Shown here piece after piece: positions 11,647-22,409 of a stretch of DNA of 64,000 nt; within the stretch, counting starts at the first letter, position 1; every line of letters begins with the position of its first letter. Location: the NCBI GenBank assembly GCA_034387635.1, contig JAOANU010000009.1, positions 1-64,000 of the forward strand. Direction: 5' to 3'. Made by a program: the position numbers and the translations under genes. Source of the stretch: Rhodosporidiobolus odoratus (Eukaryota > Basidiomycota > Microbotryomycetes > Sporidiobolales > Sporidiobolaceae). The notes beneath the pieces were generated by a model. The model saw only the letters and a list, made by a program, of their open reading frames with translations, did no database searches and was not told where the DNA came from.

Positions 11647-12663
11647 GACCCAGAGGGAGCGTGAGGAACACGAAATCCGATGAGAGGAGAGAGGAGGGTT
11701 AGGGGCTGTAATTTGAGAGAATGGACGGTTGGTTTGTTCCGTCGTCTTTCTCATTCAGACTCGGCTCGGCGAGGCTGTTACTGCTACCATGCTACGATTC
11801 TGCCTAAGAGGGGATCGACAGAGACGCCCGGAAACATGTTTCCTTTTCTCCTTTCCTCGTTTTTCTGTGTCTCGATCTCGTCCTATGTCGCCGCGCGTGC
11901 ACATGGCGCTCTACTTGGCTCTAGCAAGCGGGAACGTCATCTTCTCACCAGTTGCTGTACAAGTTGAACTTGTGACTGCGCGCGCGTCGTCTCTCGACTC
12001 GTCTCTCTTCGACTCGAGGTTGAGTCGTTCAGACTTGGTCAACTTTGACTTTACCACGCTTCACTCCCATACAAGACCATTACCTGCGGGCTGCTTGTTT
12101 GGCGCTGGAACGCCCGTCGACGCCGTCAGCCATGCAGCTGTCGCCGTCGGAGATTCGGTATATAGTCGACTTGGACGTACGTCGAGTGGAACGATGGGGC
12201 GTAGAGGAAGGATCAACTGTGTGTACATACGTCCTTTTCATCCCTCTCGCTGACGAGCGTTCTCCATGCTCGTCACTAACATTTCTCCCTCCGCCTCCCC
12301 TTCACTCAACAACACCTCCCTTTCTTTTCACCTCGCTGCACAACAGCACTGCTGCTTCTCCGACTCGTCTATGTATCGCCTATTCGCACTGGTTCTGCGT
12401 GGACGAGTGGACGCTACTGTACTGTAGTTTCGCTACCGGCCAGCACCGCCTCGGCACCGCCATCGTCGTCTCTCGGCGAGCAGCTGGAACAAAGCTGGAA
12501 ACCTCCCGAAGCGGTCTTGAGCCCGCCATGTCCGGCTATTCCGTGGAGCGAGGGACTCCTAATTCCCGTGTCGAACGTCGGGCAACGAGCTGGCTCTTCC
12601 CCTTCGCTTCATTCTTGACTTTGTGCCAAACCTGCCTTCGCAGCCAATCCTGCCTCAGCCACA
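11647..12663. other. Intergenic region upstream of P1
   Basis: This is about 1 kb between the KHDC4-like stop and P1. An ATG at 12132 opens a short frame (MQLSPSEIRYIVDLD) that ends exactly at a GTACGT donor, so it may be an extra upstream exon. Otherwise I see nothing supported. Confidence 0.35.
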
Positions 12664-14056
12664 ATGCCTACACCTCTCCAACGTAGAGCCCTCAGCCGGT
12701 CGGCGTCAACCTCGCGCACTCGGGGCAACAATCCCCTACTCGAGCTCGTGGAAGAAGCCGATTATGAACGAACCGACCCCATGCTCTGGCGGGTTCTCAG
12801 GCTCAGCCTGAGAAAGGTGAGCCCGGATCAATGGGGCATTTTGCAACATCGCTCCGATCGCAGAGTTTACGACAAGCTTCACGAGGAGCTCAAGGAGATG
12901 GTGAACGATTTGGCAGATTTTCGCTCAGCTGAAGCAGATCGCGCGGCAGGCGATGTGGAAGCTTTCGAGGAAGACTCGTCGGACGAGGATCCGGCAAACG
13001 TAGCCTTCCACGTAGTAGTCAGTCTCCTCTCTCTCTCTCACCGCTGTATGCAACTCATATTTCCTCTCTTGCAGGAGGACAGGGTCGAAGAAATAAAGAA
13101 GCTCATTGTACGGTCTCATGTCTTTTATCACCGTGTTGCTGCTCTGACACTGATTTCGCGTTGTCGTACAGGAGAGCAAGCTAGGGGATGGATGGAAACG
13201 CGTAGATTCACCGTCCCCCTCTGACAGACTATCCCCTTGCTGATCACTCTGTATGCCAGGTGTGGGACCGCGAGGCTAGGATATTGGGGCTGCACCTTGA
13301 TCCATACGCGGCCCACGACCTCTATAACCATCCCATGAAGTATGAGCAGATCAAGCTTCGTCACGCCATTCGCGACCTCGCCCTCAAAGATACGGATCCC
13401 GTCACATGCCACGTTCTGGTCCACGCCCTCCAACATGTCCAGCAAAATCTGAGTAGCTATATTGTGCTCCACCGCGAACGTGACCATCCCCAACACCCAC
13501 CGATCAAGGAACTCGAAGAACGACTTCAAGCCCTGCACCGCGACCTGGGGAAGTATCGGCAGGACCCCGCAGGTCTGCGAGACTTGATGGTACGTACCCT
13601 GGTTCTCTGTCGCGTTTAACTCGTGCAGTTGGTCGCTCGTAACTAATGATGATCTCGGATAGGATTCTCATGTGGAACGCATTCGACATTTGATGGTATT
13701 ATACTCTCAGCTTGTCTTGGTGGTCCGATCTCAGTACAGTGGTGTACTGACCCTTCCTCACCGCCTTGCAGGACACAATCGAGGATCCAGAAGACTCCCA
13801 ATGGCGCAAGGTAAGTGCTGCTGCCCCTCCTCAATTGCACCGGCAAAGTGCTGCAATTGATCCTTTCTCTTGTGCTTGGACCCAGGATTGGGACGCAGCT
13901 GCGCATGCTCAACACCTTGACCAGAACAGCCACTATCCTCATGCTCTATGGTTCTATGGCCGTGATACCGCCTTGCATTCTTTGTCACACCCTTCCAACC
14001 CGTACCATCCTCTTTCTCGTCGGGCTTGTGGTCGAGAAATGGGGTTTGCTTTGTAG
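12664..14056 (+). CDS. P-family protein P1 (unknown, four paralogues in this window)
   Basis: I do not recognise this family from elsewhere. The seven exons are 12664-13011, 13075-13107, 13172-13201, 13260-13589, 13663-13695, 13772-13810 and 13886-14056, giving 327 residues, all with phase-0 junctions. N-terminal module: RTDPMLWRVLRLSL, a helix with KLHEELKEMVNDLADF, then an acidic stretch EEDSSDEDP. An exon ending GDGWKR is followed by VWDREARILGLHLDP...LYNHP. The central module ends in a Glu/Arg helix and DPAGLRDLM. The 33-nt exon encodes DSHVERIRHLM, the next ends SQWRK, and the last begins DWDAAAHAQHL with WFYGRD. All these marks recur in P2-P4 with introns at the same sites, which fixes this splicing over a hydrophobic alternative frame across the last intron. 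There is no signal peptide or membrane helix, so it is likely soluble and helical. A LINE frame begins 200 nt downstream. Confidence 0.75.
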
Positions 14057-14259
14057 TTCTGGGAGATATGGATCATGCAGTGTCTGTGGCGTTCTCCTTA
14101 ACGGGGTTGGTGCCGGTTTTCCAAGCGATTTTCTTTCCCTTGTCATCTCGTCTTCATTTAGGTCCGGCGAAGTTGGCGAAATTGAACCGCTCTTCTTTGG
14201 CTCGGCAGCTTGTGCGTCAGTCTCTTGCGCTTCACGCTACGCCGGTCCGAAACCCATAG

Positions 14260-16878
14260 CGAAGAGCAAGATGGTCAATCCGACAACAAGTTACAGTTCT
14301 CGGCTCGTCTTTCCTCAGCTTTGTTCCGTACCTAGATGAGGCTGCACGGACCTGCTGGGACCTTGCAGAGCATGCCACAACACCAGATGAACAGCGCAGA
14401 TTGATAAACAGCCTTGATGCTGCCATCCTTTCCGCCCTGGACAACGCTGCTTGTGAAGTACTGGGTACTTACTGTGCCACCGAGGTCAGACACAAGCCAG
14501 ACCGGGTGCTGAGTGAGCTGCGAGAGTCATCAGCGCCCCAAGATGCCATCCGACTGTGGAAGCGAAGCAAGCGTGGTAGACAGCCCCATATCCAGCCTTT
14601 GGATCCAAAGTTTGACGCTGCAGCTGATGCAATGAACCACTGGTCGGGCAAGTTTGGTCACCACTTGCCAGAGCCTGTGCAGGATATAGAAGACTTTCCA
14701 CCCTTCCAACCTGATGGGGGCGACATTGCCCCACTTCTGCATGATGCTGCAATTGTCAAAGCACTGAAGCGATACAAGCCCTCAAAGAGCCCTGGACCTG
14801 ATGGTGTCCATGTTTTGCTTATGGCTGCACTTAGTTACCCTCAGCAAGGTGAACCCCAAGTTGAGAAGGCCGAGGACGTGCTACCCACACCCACCTTCAT
14901 TCCCACACAACCCACATCTCCTGGACAAGTGGACTCTCTGACGGAGGACCCCTTTGAGAGTCCCCCAGCAGAACCTCCAGATCCCGCACTGCTTCAACTG
15001 CCTCGCCTACTCTCGTCCCTCTTCCGCCTTTGCATAGCCACAAGTACCACTCCTTCTCGCTGGGGGCACTCAGTGGTGACCCTCATCTCGAAGCTCGAGC
15101 CTGGTACCGATCCGACACCAGCCCAGACACGACCTATAGCCCTGACTGCCATGTTCCGTCGCTTGTTTGAGGTCCTTCTGCTGCCTCACTTCTCCTCAAG
15201 ATCAGGGGAGCCATGGACGGCTCTCCATGCCCACCAAGCTGCATTCAGGGATGGGTTCTCATGCGCCTCATCCGTGCTTGCAGTGGATGAAGCTGTGGCA
15301 CATGGATGGGATCACACTGCATTCTTGGACTTCCAGGGGGCATATGACTCTCCTCCTCCCCAGCTGATTGACAGAGCGTTCCGAAGGGCAGGGATGCCTT
15401 TGGCTACCCGGACACTGGTCTGGTCCCTTCTTACGAATAGCTGTTCATCCTCACTCGTTGTGAATGGGTCCTCAATACCAGCCTTGCACCGCCGTCTTGG
15501 GTTCTTCCAGGGCGATCCGCTCTCTCCACTGCTCTTCAATATCTTCATCGATTCTTTGCTGACACAGCTCAACACTCTCACGGAAGTCAAGGTGTTTGCC
15601 TTTGCAGACGACCTTGCTCTCCTTGCTCGCTCTTCCCCTGCTCTACAAGCTGCCCTTCATGCGGCAGATGAATGGGCCACCTCCAACGGCATGAAGTTCA
15701 ACGTCAACAAGTGTGCTGTTGTCCTTCCTGATACAGCAGAACGTCCAAATACGAGCTTCCGCCTCTCAGCCCAGGCCATTCCTTTCAAGCCAAGTGTACG
15801 CTACCTCGGGGTAGTGCGCTCGGCAAAAGGGATTGACTGGACTGCCCTGCTGAACAGCAAAGTCGAGTCTCTGGACAAGGGTCTTAAGTCTTTGCAAGCA
15901 GCTGGTGAGGAATGGCATCCCCTTACTCGCCTTACGCTATATCGCACTTTTGTGCGCTGTCAGCTTGACTACGGCGGGCCTCTCCTGTCTCTTGCAGTTG
16001 ATCACTACGAGCCTGTTCGCAAGCTCAAGGCATTCCATCGGCTGAGCCAGCACCACCGCGAAGCCTGCTCATGGATTACTAGCATTTCCGCCAGCCGTGG
16101 CTTTGTTGTTCAGTCTGTTACAGGCTTCTCTCCCCCCCTTCTTCGTCTGCAGCACCTTGCTCTTGGCTTGGGGCTTGCACTGCATGAAGCGCCTGCTGAC
16201 AACCCGGCACGCATATCTTACTACTATCACCGCAACAAGGACCCTCCAGCTGAGCGTAAGAATCAGCGGCAACCACTGCCCCCACTGACTCAACTCCTGG
16301 CCTGGCATCCCATGGTCCTAGCCTATCTCCAACTGCAAGATCAGCCCCCGGAAGAGGGTGAAAAACCACCAACTCGCCAGTCCTTCATCCGCCAATCCAC
16401 CTTGGCCCACCTGCATTCGCCTAAAGGTGGCAAGCTCCACAGATACATCCTACTGTCCTCGCGCCCGACCGGCACAAGTGACGGTGTCTTCCGCTATCGC
16501 TCAAAGGAGGATGCCCGATGCGCCCTCAAATGGCGTGGTGGCACCTTTGCCTACAACCGACAGTGCTTTGCCTGCGGTCAGCAATTCAATCGTCGGTGTG
16601 TTAAGCACCTACTGCAGTACGGTGGCCTCTACAATAAGCGAGGCAAAGTTAGCCTGGACGCGATCCGGGCAGCCTCAAAGGTCGTGGCGCAGCGTAGGGA
16701 GGTAGAGCAGTCAAGCGTGAAGAAAGAGGACCTCATCACGGTGATCGATGTCCTCCTCGGCAGTACGAGGCGAGACTTCGCCGAAATAGCAGTGGAAACG
16801 TTAAAGAGGTGGGAGAGGCGAATGGAGGAGATGAAGGAAAGGTGGGGTGGGAAGGTGAGGGTATTGGTGTTTGACTAG
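14260..16878 (+). mobile_element. LINE-type (non-LTR) retrotransposon ORF2 fragment, reverse transcriptase
   Basis: The open frame runs 14260-16878 (about 870 codons). The first in-frame ATG is only at 14632, so the 5' end is missing or its start lies elsewhere; no apurinic endonuclease is visible upstream. RT motifs in order: KRYKPSKSPGPDGVH (fingers), RPIALTAMFRRLFE, HQAAFRDGFSC, AFLDFQGAYDS (motif A Asp), FFQGDPLSPLLFNIFIDSL (motif B), FAFADDLALLA (motif C, FADD at 15601-15612), GMKFNVNKC and VRYLGV. A C-terminal Cys/His cluster, CFACGQQFNRRCVKH, begins near 16564. No RNase H or restriction-like endonuclease is obvious, and no poly-A or target-site duplication was found. The third codon positions are visibly less GC-rich than in neighbours. 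The RT core is uninterrupted, so the insertion is young or preserved. Confidence 0.85.
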
Positions 16879-16987
16879 TTGATCAGCCTGCGTTTTGCTG
16901 TGTTGTAGCTCTCTGTTCGTTGTAGACGACGCCTCCCGCCGTGAGCAATATTAACTTGATCCCCCCCCTCGTATCTCTCTCACATCC

Positions 16988-17625
16988 TTGCTTGATTCGT
17001 GTCGGCCAACGCCGCGAGATCGATATGCTCGTAGCTCGGTAACTCGATCGAGCTCGCGCACGCCCATCGCTAGCAGAGCTGACCGCCTCAACTGGATCGA
17101 CCTCGGTAGGAACCGCAACAGCACACGTCGAACTGAGCAATGAGCCGGCAAATGTTGAAGAGGGGACCATGATGACTACTACGGAGGGCGGAAGACAGTG
17201 GCCGTTGTCTCTACGGGAGTACAAGCGGTACGGGACGCAGATGATGCTTTCTCAGGTCGGACTATCAGGTGCGCTTCTCTCTCCTCTGTACAGCCCGAAG
17301 CTAAAGGTCGTTGTGCTACAGGACAGCTGAAGTTGAAGCAGGCGCACATCTTGGTGGTCGGAGCGGGCGGACTGGGTTGTCCTATTTTGATGTACTTGGC
17401 GGCGGCTGGTGTCGGTGTGTCTTTGCTCCATAATCTGGTACTTTCCTCGAGCAAGAGGGAGTACATATCGAGCTGACCAGCCCGGTAGCGTAGGGAAGAT
17501 CACCATTGCAGACCAGAACCAGGTTGAACGCGCTAGCTTGCGTTTCGCTAAGTTGCGTCGACGTGTGTTGCATATGAGGGTCGAGTCGCAATGAGCAAGG
17601 CTAGCATTGCTTGACAGTCTGAAGA
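16988..17625 (+). pseudogene. Decayed 5' fragment of UBA4 (E1-like sulfurtransferase)
   Basis: This is a partial copy of the intact gene at 33703-35876. Matching blocks: STSVGTATAHVEL, then [21 protein letters not shown], then [20 protein letters not shown] and [10 protein letters not shown], then KITIADQNQVE. Both introns between these blocks are kept, so this is a DNA-level duplicate and not a retrocopy. The parent start ATG aligns with TTG at 16988-16990, a TAA at 17040-17042 falls inside the first exon, and the frame is lost after the VLHM block. The copy ends soon after the sequence matching the parent GRVGMSKA. No adenylation-domain C-terminal half, CxxC pair or rhodanese domain is present, so it cannot work as UBA4. 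Confidence 0.85.
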
Positions 17626-17653
17626 TATTGTGATGTAACGTCACTATCCTACA

Positions 17654-18447
17654 CTAGTAAGTTGTGTCGGCTTGTCTTTGATGCAGGCGCCCTGAACAAA
17701 TGATCTGACCGCTTGTCGGCAAACTTTGTCCTGTGTTTGGGTGATCCAGACGCGTGAGTGAACATCCCAGCGGCTCGATTTGGCACATGACACGCACACA
17801 GGAGAGAGGGAGAGGGTCCAGGTCTGGCGGAGAAGGAAGAAAAGGAGGAAGGGCAAGAAGGAGAAAACTTGTTTCAAGGAAGAACAAGACACACCTGCAC
17901 ATCGCCCACCGCAAATAGCCCCTGGACACTGCTCTGAGTTGTACAAGGCGCTTCCTATGGCAGACCACCTCTGCATCACTAAGTTATAGCTTACCCAACT
18001 TGAGGCGTGAGGCATAAAGGCTAGAAGAAGCAACAAAAAATCAACGTGCAAACCCCTCACACCTGTGATCGTGAGTGTCAGTAGTCCCTTGTAGTAGCCC
18101 CTTCTTGGTTCCAAACAGGGTGTATGAGTACAAAACAGGACACACAAATTCTCGACGTCGGTAGTCGTGGTCAACTGTCCACCAGCAGCAAAGCCGTTTG
18201 CGAGCATTCCCTCGTACATGATGGGGTCCAAATTAGCTTGCCCTAAGTAAATACTCACGCAGTGTCTGGCAGGACCTGCATCATCAGCACAAGGAGGGTC
18301 AGTAAGGGGAAGAAAAGAGAAGACAAGTCCGAGGAAAAAGGGAGAGGGAGGAAGAAGCTGACCTGAACCAATGATGGTGACCTTTGCGACCTTGGGTGCG
18401 GTAGGCTTTTCAGCTGCGGCACTGTCGTTGACTCCGATGGGAGCCAT
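17654..18447 (-). pseudogene. Decayed partial copy of thioredoxin reductase
   Basis: This is a second copy of the TRR1 gene, which lies at 18993-20706 in the same orientation. Exon 1 ([16 protein letters not shown]), intron 1 and exon 2 ([20 protein letters not shown]) are nearly identical to TRR1, and the match reaches about 20 nt upstream of the ATG. The TRR1 exon carrying ACAVCDG and the NADPH site is absent. After unrelated sequence the copy resumes with QSSVQGLFAVGDVQ, an intron, and DKVCRQAVRS, which correspond to the end of TRR1 exon 4 and to its last exon. Without the redox CxxC and NADPH domain it cannot be active. Confidence 0.85.
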
Positions 18448-18992
18448 GTCTGCGAGATATGGGAGAAAGAGGACAAACAGAGCTCTTTTTGACCTTCTCA
18501 GATTGGCAACTTTTTCCTGTACACATTAATCAGCAAAAACACTTTGCAGATGGACCCCACATTCCAAACTCCTGTCAGCATCATACAGCTTGTCCATTGT
18601 CCTGATTGCAGCTCCCGCGGATACACTCCCCTCTTAGGATTAACCCTGGCCAGTCCAACTTTGATGGGCCCCTGATATGCTCCAGTGTGTGGCATGCTCT
18701 TGCGTCAGGTGTGTGTCAAGAAGGCAAACGCCCAGCATCAGGGCAGTGAGCAAGAAGACCACCAAATCGCAGACCTGCTCTCCTGTTCTGCAAGGTGCTC
18801 AGATACCTCTTCTCACTGCATGTGTGTGCTGTTCCTGGGTGCTCGCTCTGTACACAGTAGCAGCAACAAGGATCATCAGGGCATAAGCCCGCAATGGCCA
18901 CTGACCGTCCATGCCAAGCTCACGTCGACTGCACCACTGCCTCTTTTTTCACCTATTCTCGTTCCAGTATATTCACGTACAGCAGCGTCGGA

Positions 18993-20706
18993 CTACGCAT
19001 CCGCTTCTTCCTCTGCCAACAATCTCTCTGCTTCCAACGCCGAAATGCAGCCTGTCCCAGCTGACGTTATGGCTTGACGGTACAGTTTATCCTGTTTCGG
19101 GGTGACAGAGACCGTTAACGTGGTTGTTCAGAGCGTACGGTGGCAGAAAGCCCGCAAAAGAAGGAAGGATGAAGGAAGAAAGAGGGAAGAAAGAAAGAGG
19201 GAGGGACAAAGTCGAAGAACGGGGAAAAAAGTCGAAAGTGCCGCAAATCGGATCAGAGAGGAACGCACCTGCACATCTCCCGCAGCAAACAACCCCTTGA
19301 CACTGGTCTGAGTCGTACCCGGCTTAGTCTTGATGTACCCATCCTCATCCAACTCGACCTGACCCTTGACCAACTCGGTCGCCGGAACGTGACCGATAGC
19401 ATAGAACAGCCCATTGGCCTCGAGGTCCCTCTCCTCCTGAGTCTTGGTGTCCCGGAGTCGGAGGTGAGTGAGGACTTCACCGTCTCCTTTGGCTTCGATC
19501 GGGACCGTGTTCCAGAGGATGGTGATCTTGGGGTGGGAAGAGGCGCGCTTGGCCATGACTTTCGAGGCACGGAGGACGTCGCGACGGACGACGAGGTAGA
19601 CGTGCGAGGCGTACTGTGGCAGGGAGAGGGGAGTGTAGGGAAAGAGTACGGCGAGAGTTGGAGGGGAAAAGAAGGAAAAAGTCCGACGTCGAGATTGACG
19701 AGTGCGGGATCGCGGGAGAACGTGAGCAGAGAGAAGCGTACAAGAGGGAAGGGAGACGGGAGGTATGCGGGTCGAGGGGGGAAAGGGAAAGACGAAAGAC
19801 GGACAAGATAGGTGAGAATGGAAAAAAAAAAGTCAGATTCGCAGGCTCGAGACGAGAAAAAACAGCTTGCGACGTACCTTGGTAAGGTACATAGCCTCTT
19901 CACAAGCCGAGTCGCCACCACCAACAACCGCCAAAGGCTTCTTCCTGAAAATCGGCACCGCACCATCGCACACCGCGCACGCCGAAATCCCACTCTGCCA
20001 GTAAGTCTCCTCACCAGGAATGTTCATCCTCTTGGCGCTAGCTCCAGTGGCGATGATGAGGGTCTCGGTCAGGTCGGGTTCTTCGTCCTCGGCGTACTCG
20101 CGCCACAGCTTGAAGGGGCGGGAGGAGAGGTCGACTTTCGAGATGGTTTCGGTACGAATGTCGGTGCCGCAGCGAATGGATTGTGCGCGGAAGAGGTCCA
20201 TCATCTCGGGACCGCGGATGCCTTCAGGGAAACCGGGGCTGCTCGCAGGCAGTGCGGTAGAAAGAAAAAAAGGGCAAGGGAGGCGCCGGGGGGGAATAAG
20301 ATGGAAAATGCGAGGTCGGGCAACGGATGGGCGCAGAGGGAACGACAGGCGTGGGAGACTGCATCAGTAGTGGCTCTGTGGGGAGGAAGAGAGACAAGAC
20401 GCACAAGTTCTCGACGTCGGTAGTCGTGGTCAACTGGCCACCAGCAGCGAAGCCGTTTGCGAGCATTCCCTCGTACATGATGGGGTCCAAATTTGCTCGC
20501 CCTAAGTAAATGCTCGCGCAGTGTCCTGCAGGACCTGCATCATCAGCACAAGGAGGGTCAGCAACGGTAAGAAAAGAGAAGACAAGTCCGAGGAAAAAGG
20601 GAGAGGGAGGAAGAAGCTGACCTGAACCAATGATGGTGACCTTTGCGACCTTGGGTGCGGTAGGCTTTTCAGCTGCGGCACCGCCGTTGACTTCGATGGG
20701 AGCCAT
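18993..20706 (-). CDS. TRR1: Thioredoxin reductase (NADPH), TRR1
   Basis: This is a low-molecular-weight thioredoxin reductase that reduces thioredoxin with NADPH through FAD; cytosolic or mitochondrial. Exon 1 (20706-20622) ends in the FAD motif VTIIGSG, continued in exon 2 as [24 protein letters not shown] spans the next junction. Then follow [19 protein letters not shown], the redox CxxC in SACAVCDG, the NADPH site [23 protein letters not shown], and the FAD tail [10 protein letters not shown]. The last exon is 18993-19091: [14 protein letters not shown], ending in a Glu/Ala tail. Its acceptor is CCGAAACAG, and the intron before it is 177 nt. The total is close to the usual 320-340 residues. 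A broken copy lies just downstream. Confidence 0.93.
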
Positions 20707-22409
20707 GTCTGCGAGATATGGGAGAAAGAGGACAATCAGATCCGAACGGATCTCGGTCGCTCAACCCTTCCACCTCGTTCGCGTTCAAACGCTAGTGCAT
20801 CCAAGTTGCGCGGGGAACGCCCAGAGTGTCACATAGAGAAGGTACTGCTCGGGCGGAAGTGAATGTGAGGGTAGACGAACCTGATGAGGTGTTGTTGAAG
20901 AGGCGGGTTTGATGAGAGAAGAGAGCGGGAGCAGCGGCGGAGGCTAGTCGAGTAGTTCGGAGAAGTGGTGTAGTAGACCGGAAGAAACGAGACAGGATAG
21001 CCAGCTTCGTAGTCGGACCAGGAGAGAGCGGGAGAAGCGAGGGAAGGGCGAAGAATGGAGTTGATTAGAAATCGGAAGTTTGCGCGAGTGCCCGTTCGGA
21101 GGAATTTGTCACGGCCCGGGCCAGAGGGGGTCAACTCGCCGCTCAATTCTTTCAGTCGTCCATCGGCTTGCCTCGTACATTCGCAATGCACCATGATGAC
21201 AGATCAATTGCACGAACCCAACAGGTCGCCCAGCGTCACAAAACAGAAGAGGGAAGAGAAAAACAAGGGAGAAGCTTCGCGTGGCGCGCGCAGGCCACAT
21301 CCCAGCTGAAAGTTATACAGCTACGGCTCCCGTCAAGACCGCGACTACGGCACCGAGGAAAAAGTTGAGCGGCGCTTATCCAAAGACGGTCGAAGAGGTC
21401 GAGAGAAAAGGAGGGACGCAGAAAATCCCGACCACCAAGTGAACGCCCACGGCTACAGTGGTCTGCAGCCCGAAGCTTGACAGAGGCGCGCGCACGGTTG
21501 CGATCGGACGAAGAGCCCGCGAAGGGTAGGGTCTGAAGGTCGGCAGCAGTCGAGTCGAGAAAGGGTGAAAAGGCGGGAAGCGACGTCGTCCTCGACAGCC
21601 TGACTCAGTATCATCGGCGACTTATCGCCGGTCTGCGCGACTGCCCAGTACAGCAGCTGGCATATCGAACAGGATCTTGTTGGCTAGACGTCGACGGCTT
21701 GAGATCCTGGCCATTCCCACCGGCTGCAGGTGAGAGATGGTTGTCGCAGTCCGGGTGGCGCGCTCGACGGCGTGGAACATGGTGAAACTTGCATCGTCCT
21801 GAGTGAAGAGTATGCCTCTGTCCTGGTATTGTTTGAAGCGTTCGGAGCCGAAAGATGGCGATAAGCAATGGCGAAGTGTAACGTTGCGCAGGACACCCCA
21901 AGACAGATGCTGTTGGTAGCCGCCTACATCGCAGATTAGTCGAATTGTTAGGTCTCATAAGGGGTAACCCATAGCCGAGTCATGTAATGGAGTAAGAGCC
22001 AGTTGAACCAATCTCGTCTCGGAAGTTTGCATAATTTCCTCCACTCTCGCCGCTCTCGCTTCTCTCGCCCAGGTTCAGGTTCACGGGTTACCCTAGAGTC
22101 ACACCTGGTAAGCTACACCCAATCTGCTCCGCTCTAGCTGGCCATAGCGAACTGGGCATTTTTACCGAACCGGCCGGCGGTGTTGACTGCAGTCAAAATA
22201 CACCAGCTCACACCCACCGTCTAGAGGTTACATTACACGGAGGAAAGGTCGAGCACTAGCTGACAGGAGTCTATATCCACGTCTTTCCTCTCCTCGTGAC
22301 CGCGTTGTGGTTCAGCAGCGCTTCTTATTCTCCCCACCTTGAACTGGCACCTCGCCGCGTCTCCCCTCGCCCTTGAACCGCATATCCTCCCGCACACCCT
22401 AGTCCCAAC
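20707..22409. other. Intergenic region with one possible gene remnant
   Basis: This is 1.7 kb between the divergent TRR1 and ILV3 starts and should carry both promoters. The only coding-like stretch is on the minus strand at about 21612-21915, described separately. Confidence 0.5.
21612..22032 (-). other. Possible small gene or gene remnant, unrecognised
   Basis: A minus-strand frame (21612-21915) with balanced composition (for example ASFTMFHAVERATRTATTI, then ARISSRRRLANK) follows an acceptor-like CCAACAG. An ATG at 22032 opens a short frame upstream (MQTSETRLVQLALTP). I know no family for it. It may be chance. Confidence 0.2.

Noticed and set aside
12814..12865. A GTGAGC...CAG pair in P1 that looks like a 47-nt intron
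   Set aside because: Removing it breaks the frame, and the unspliced reading continues smoothly into the KLHEELKEM helix shared with the other family members.
13815..14339. A hydrophobic frame across the last P1 intron and exon that looks like two membrane helices
   Set aside because: It needs intron retention and two frame changes. The DWDAAAH frame matches HWDAAAA (P2) and TWNEAAY (P4) at the same exon border.
14260..16878. RT frame as a domesticated host gene
   Set aside because: No start codon context, no introns, and a composition unlike neighbours; an element remnant is simpler.
19253..20014. Long minus-strand frame overlapping TRR1 in another frame
   Set aside because: TRR1 itself, with all catalytic motifs, occupies this DNA; the alternative is Arg/Pro/Ser-rich noise.
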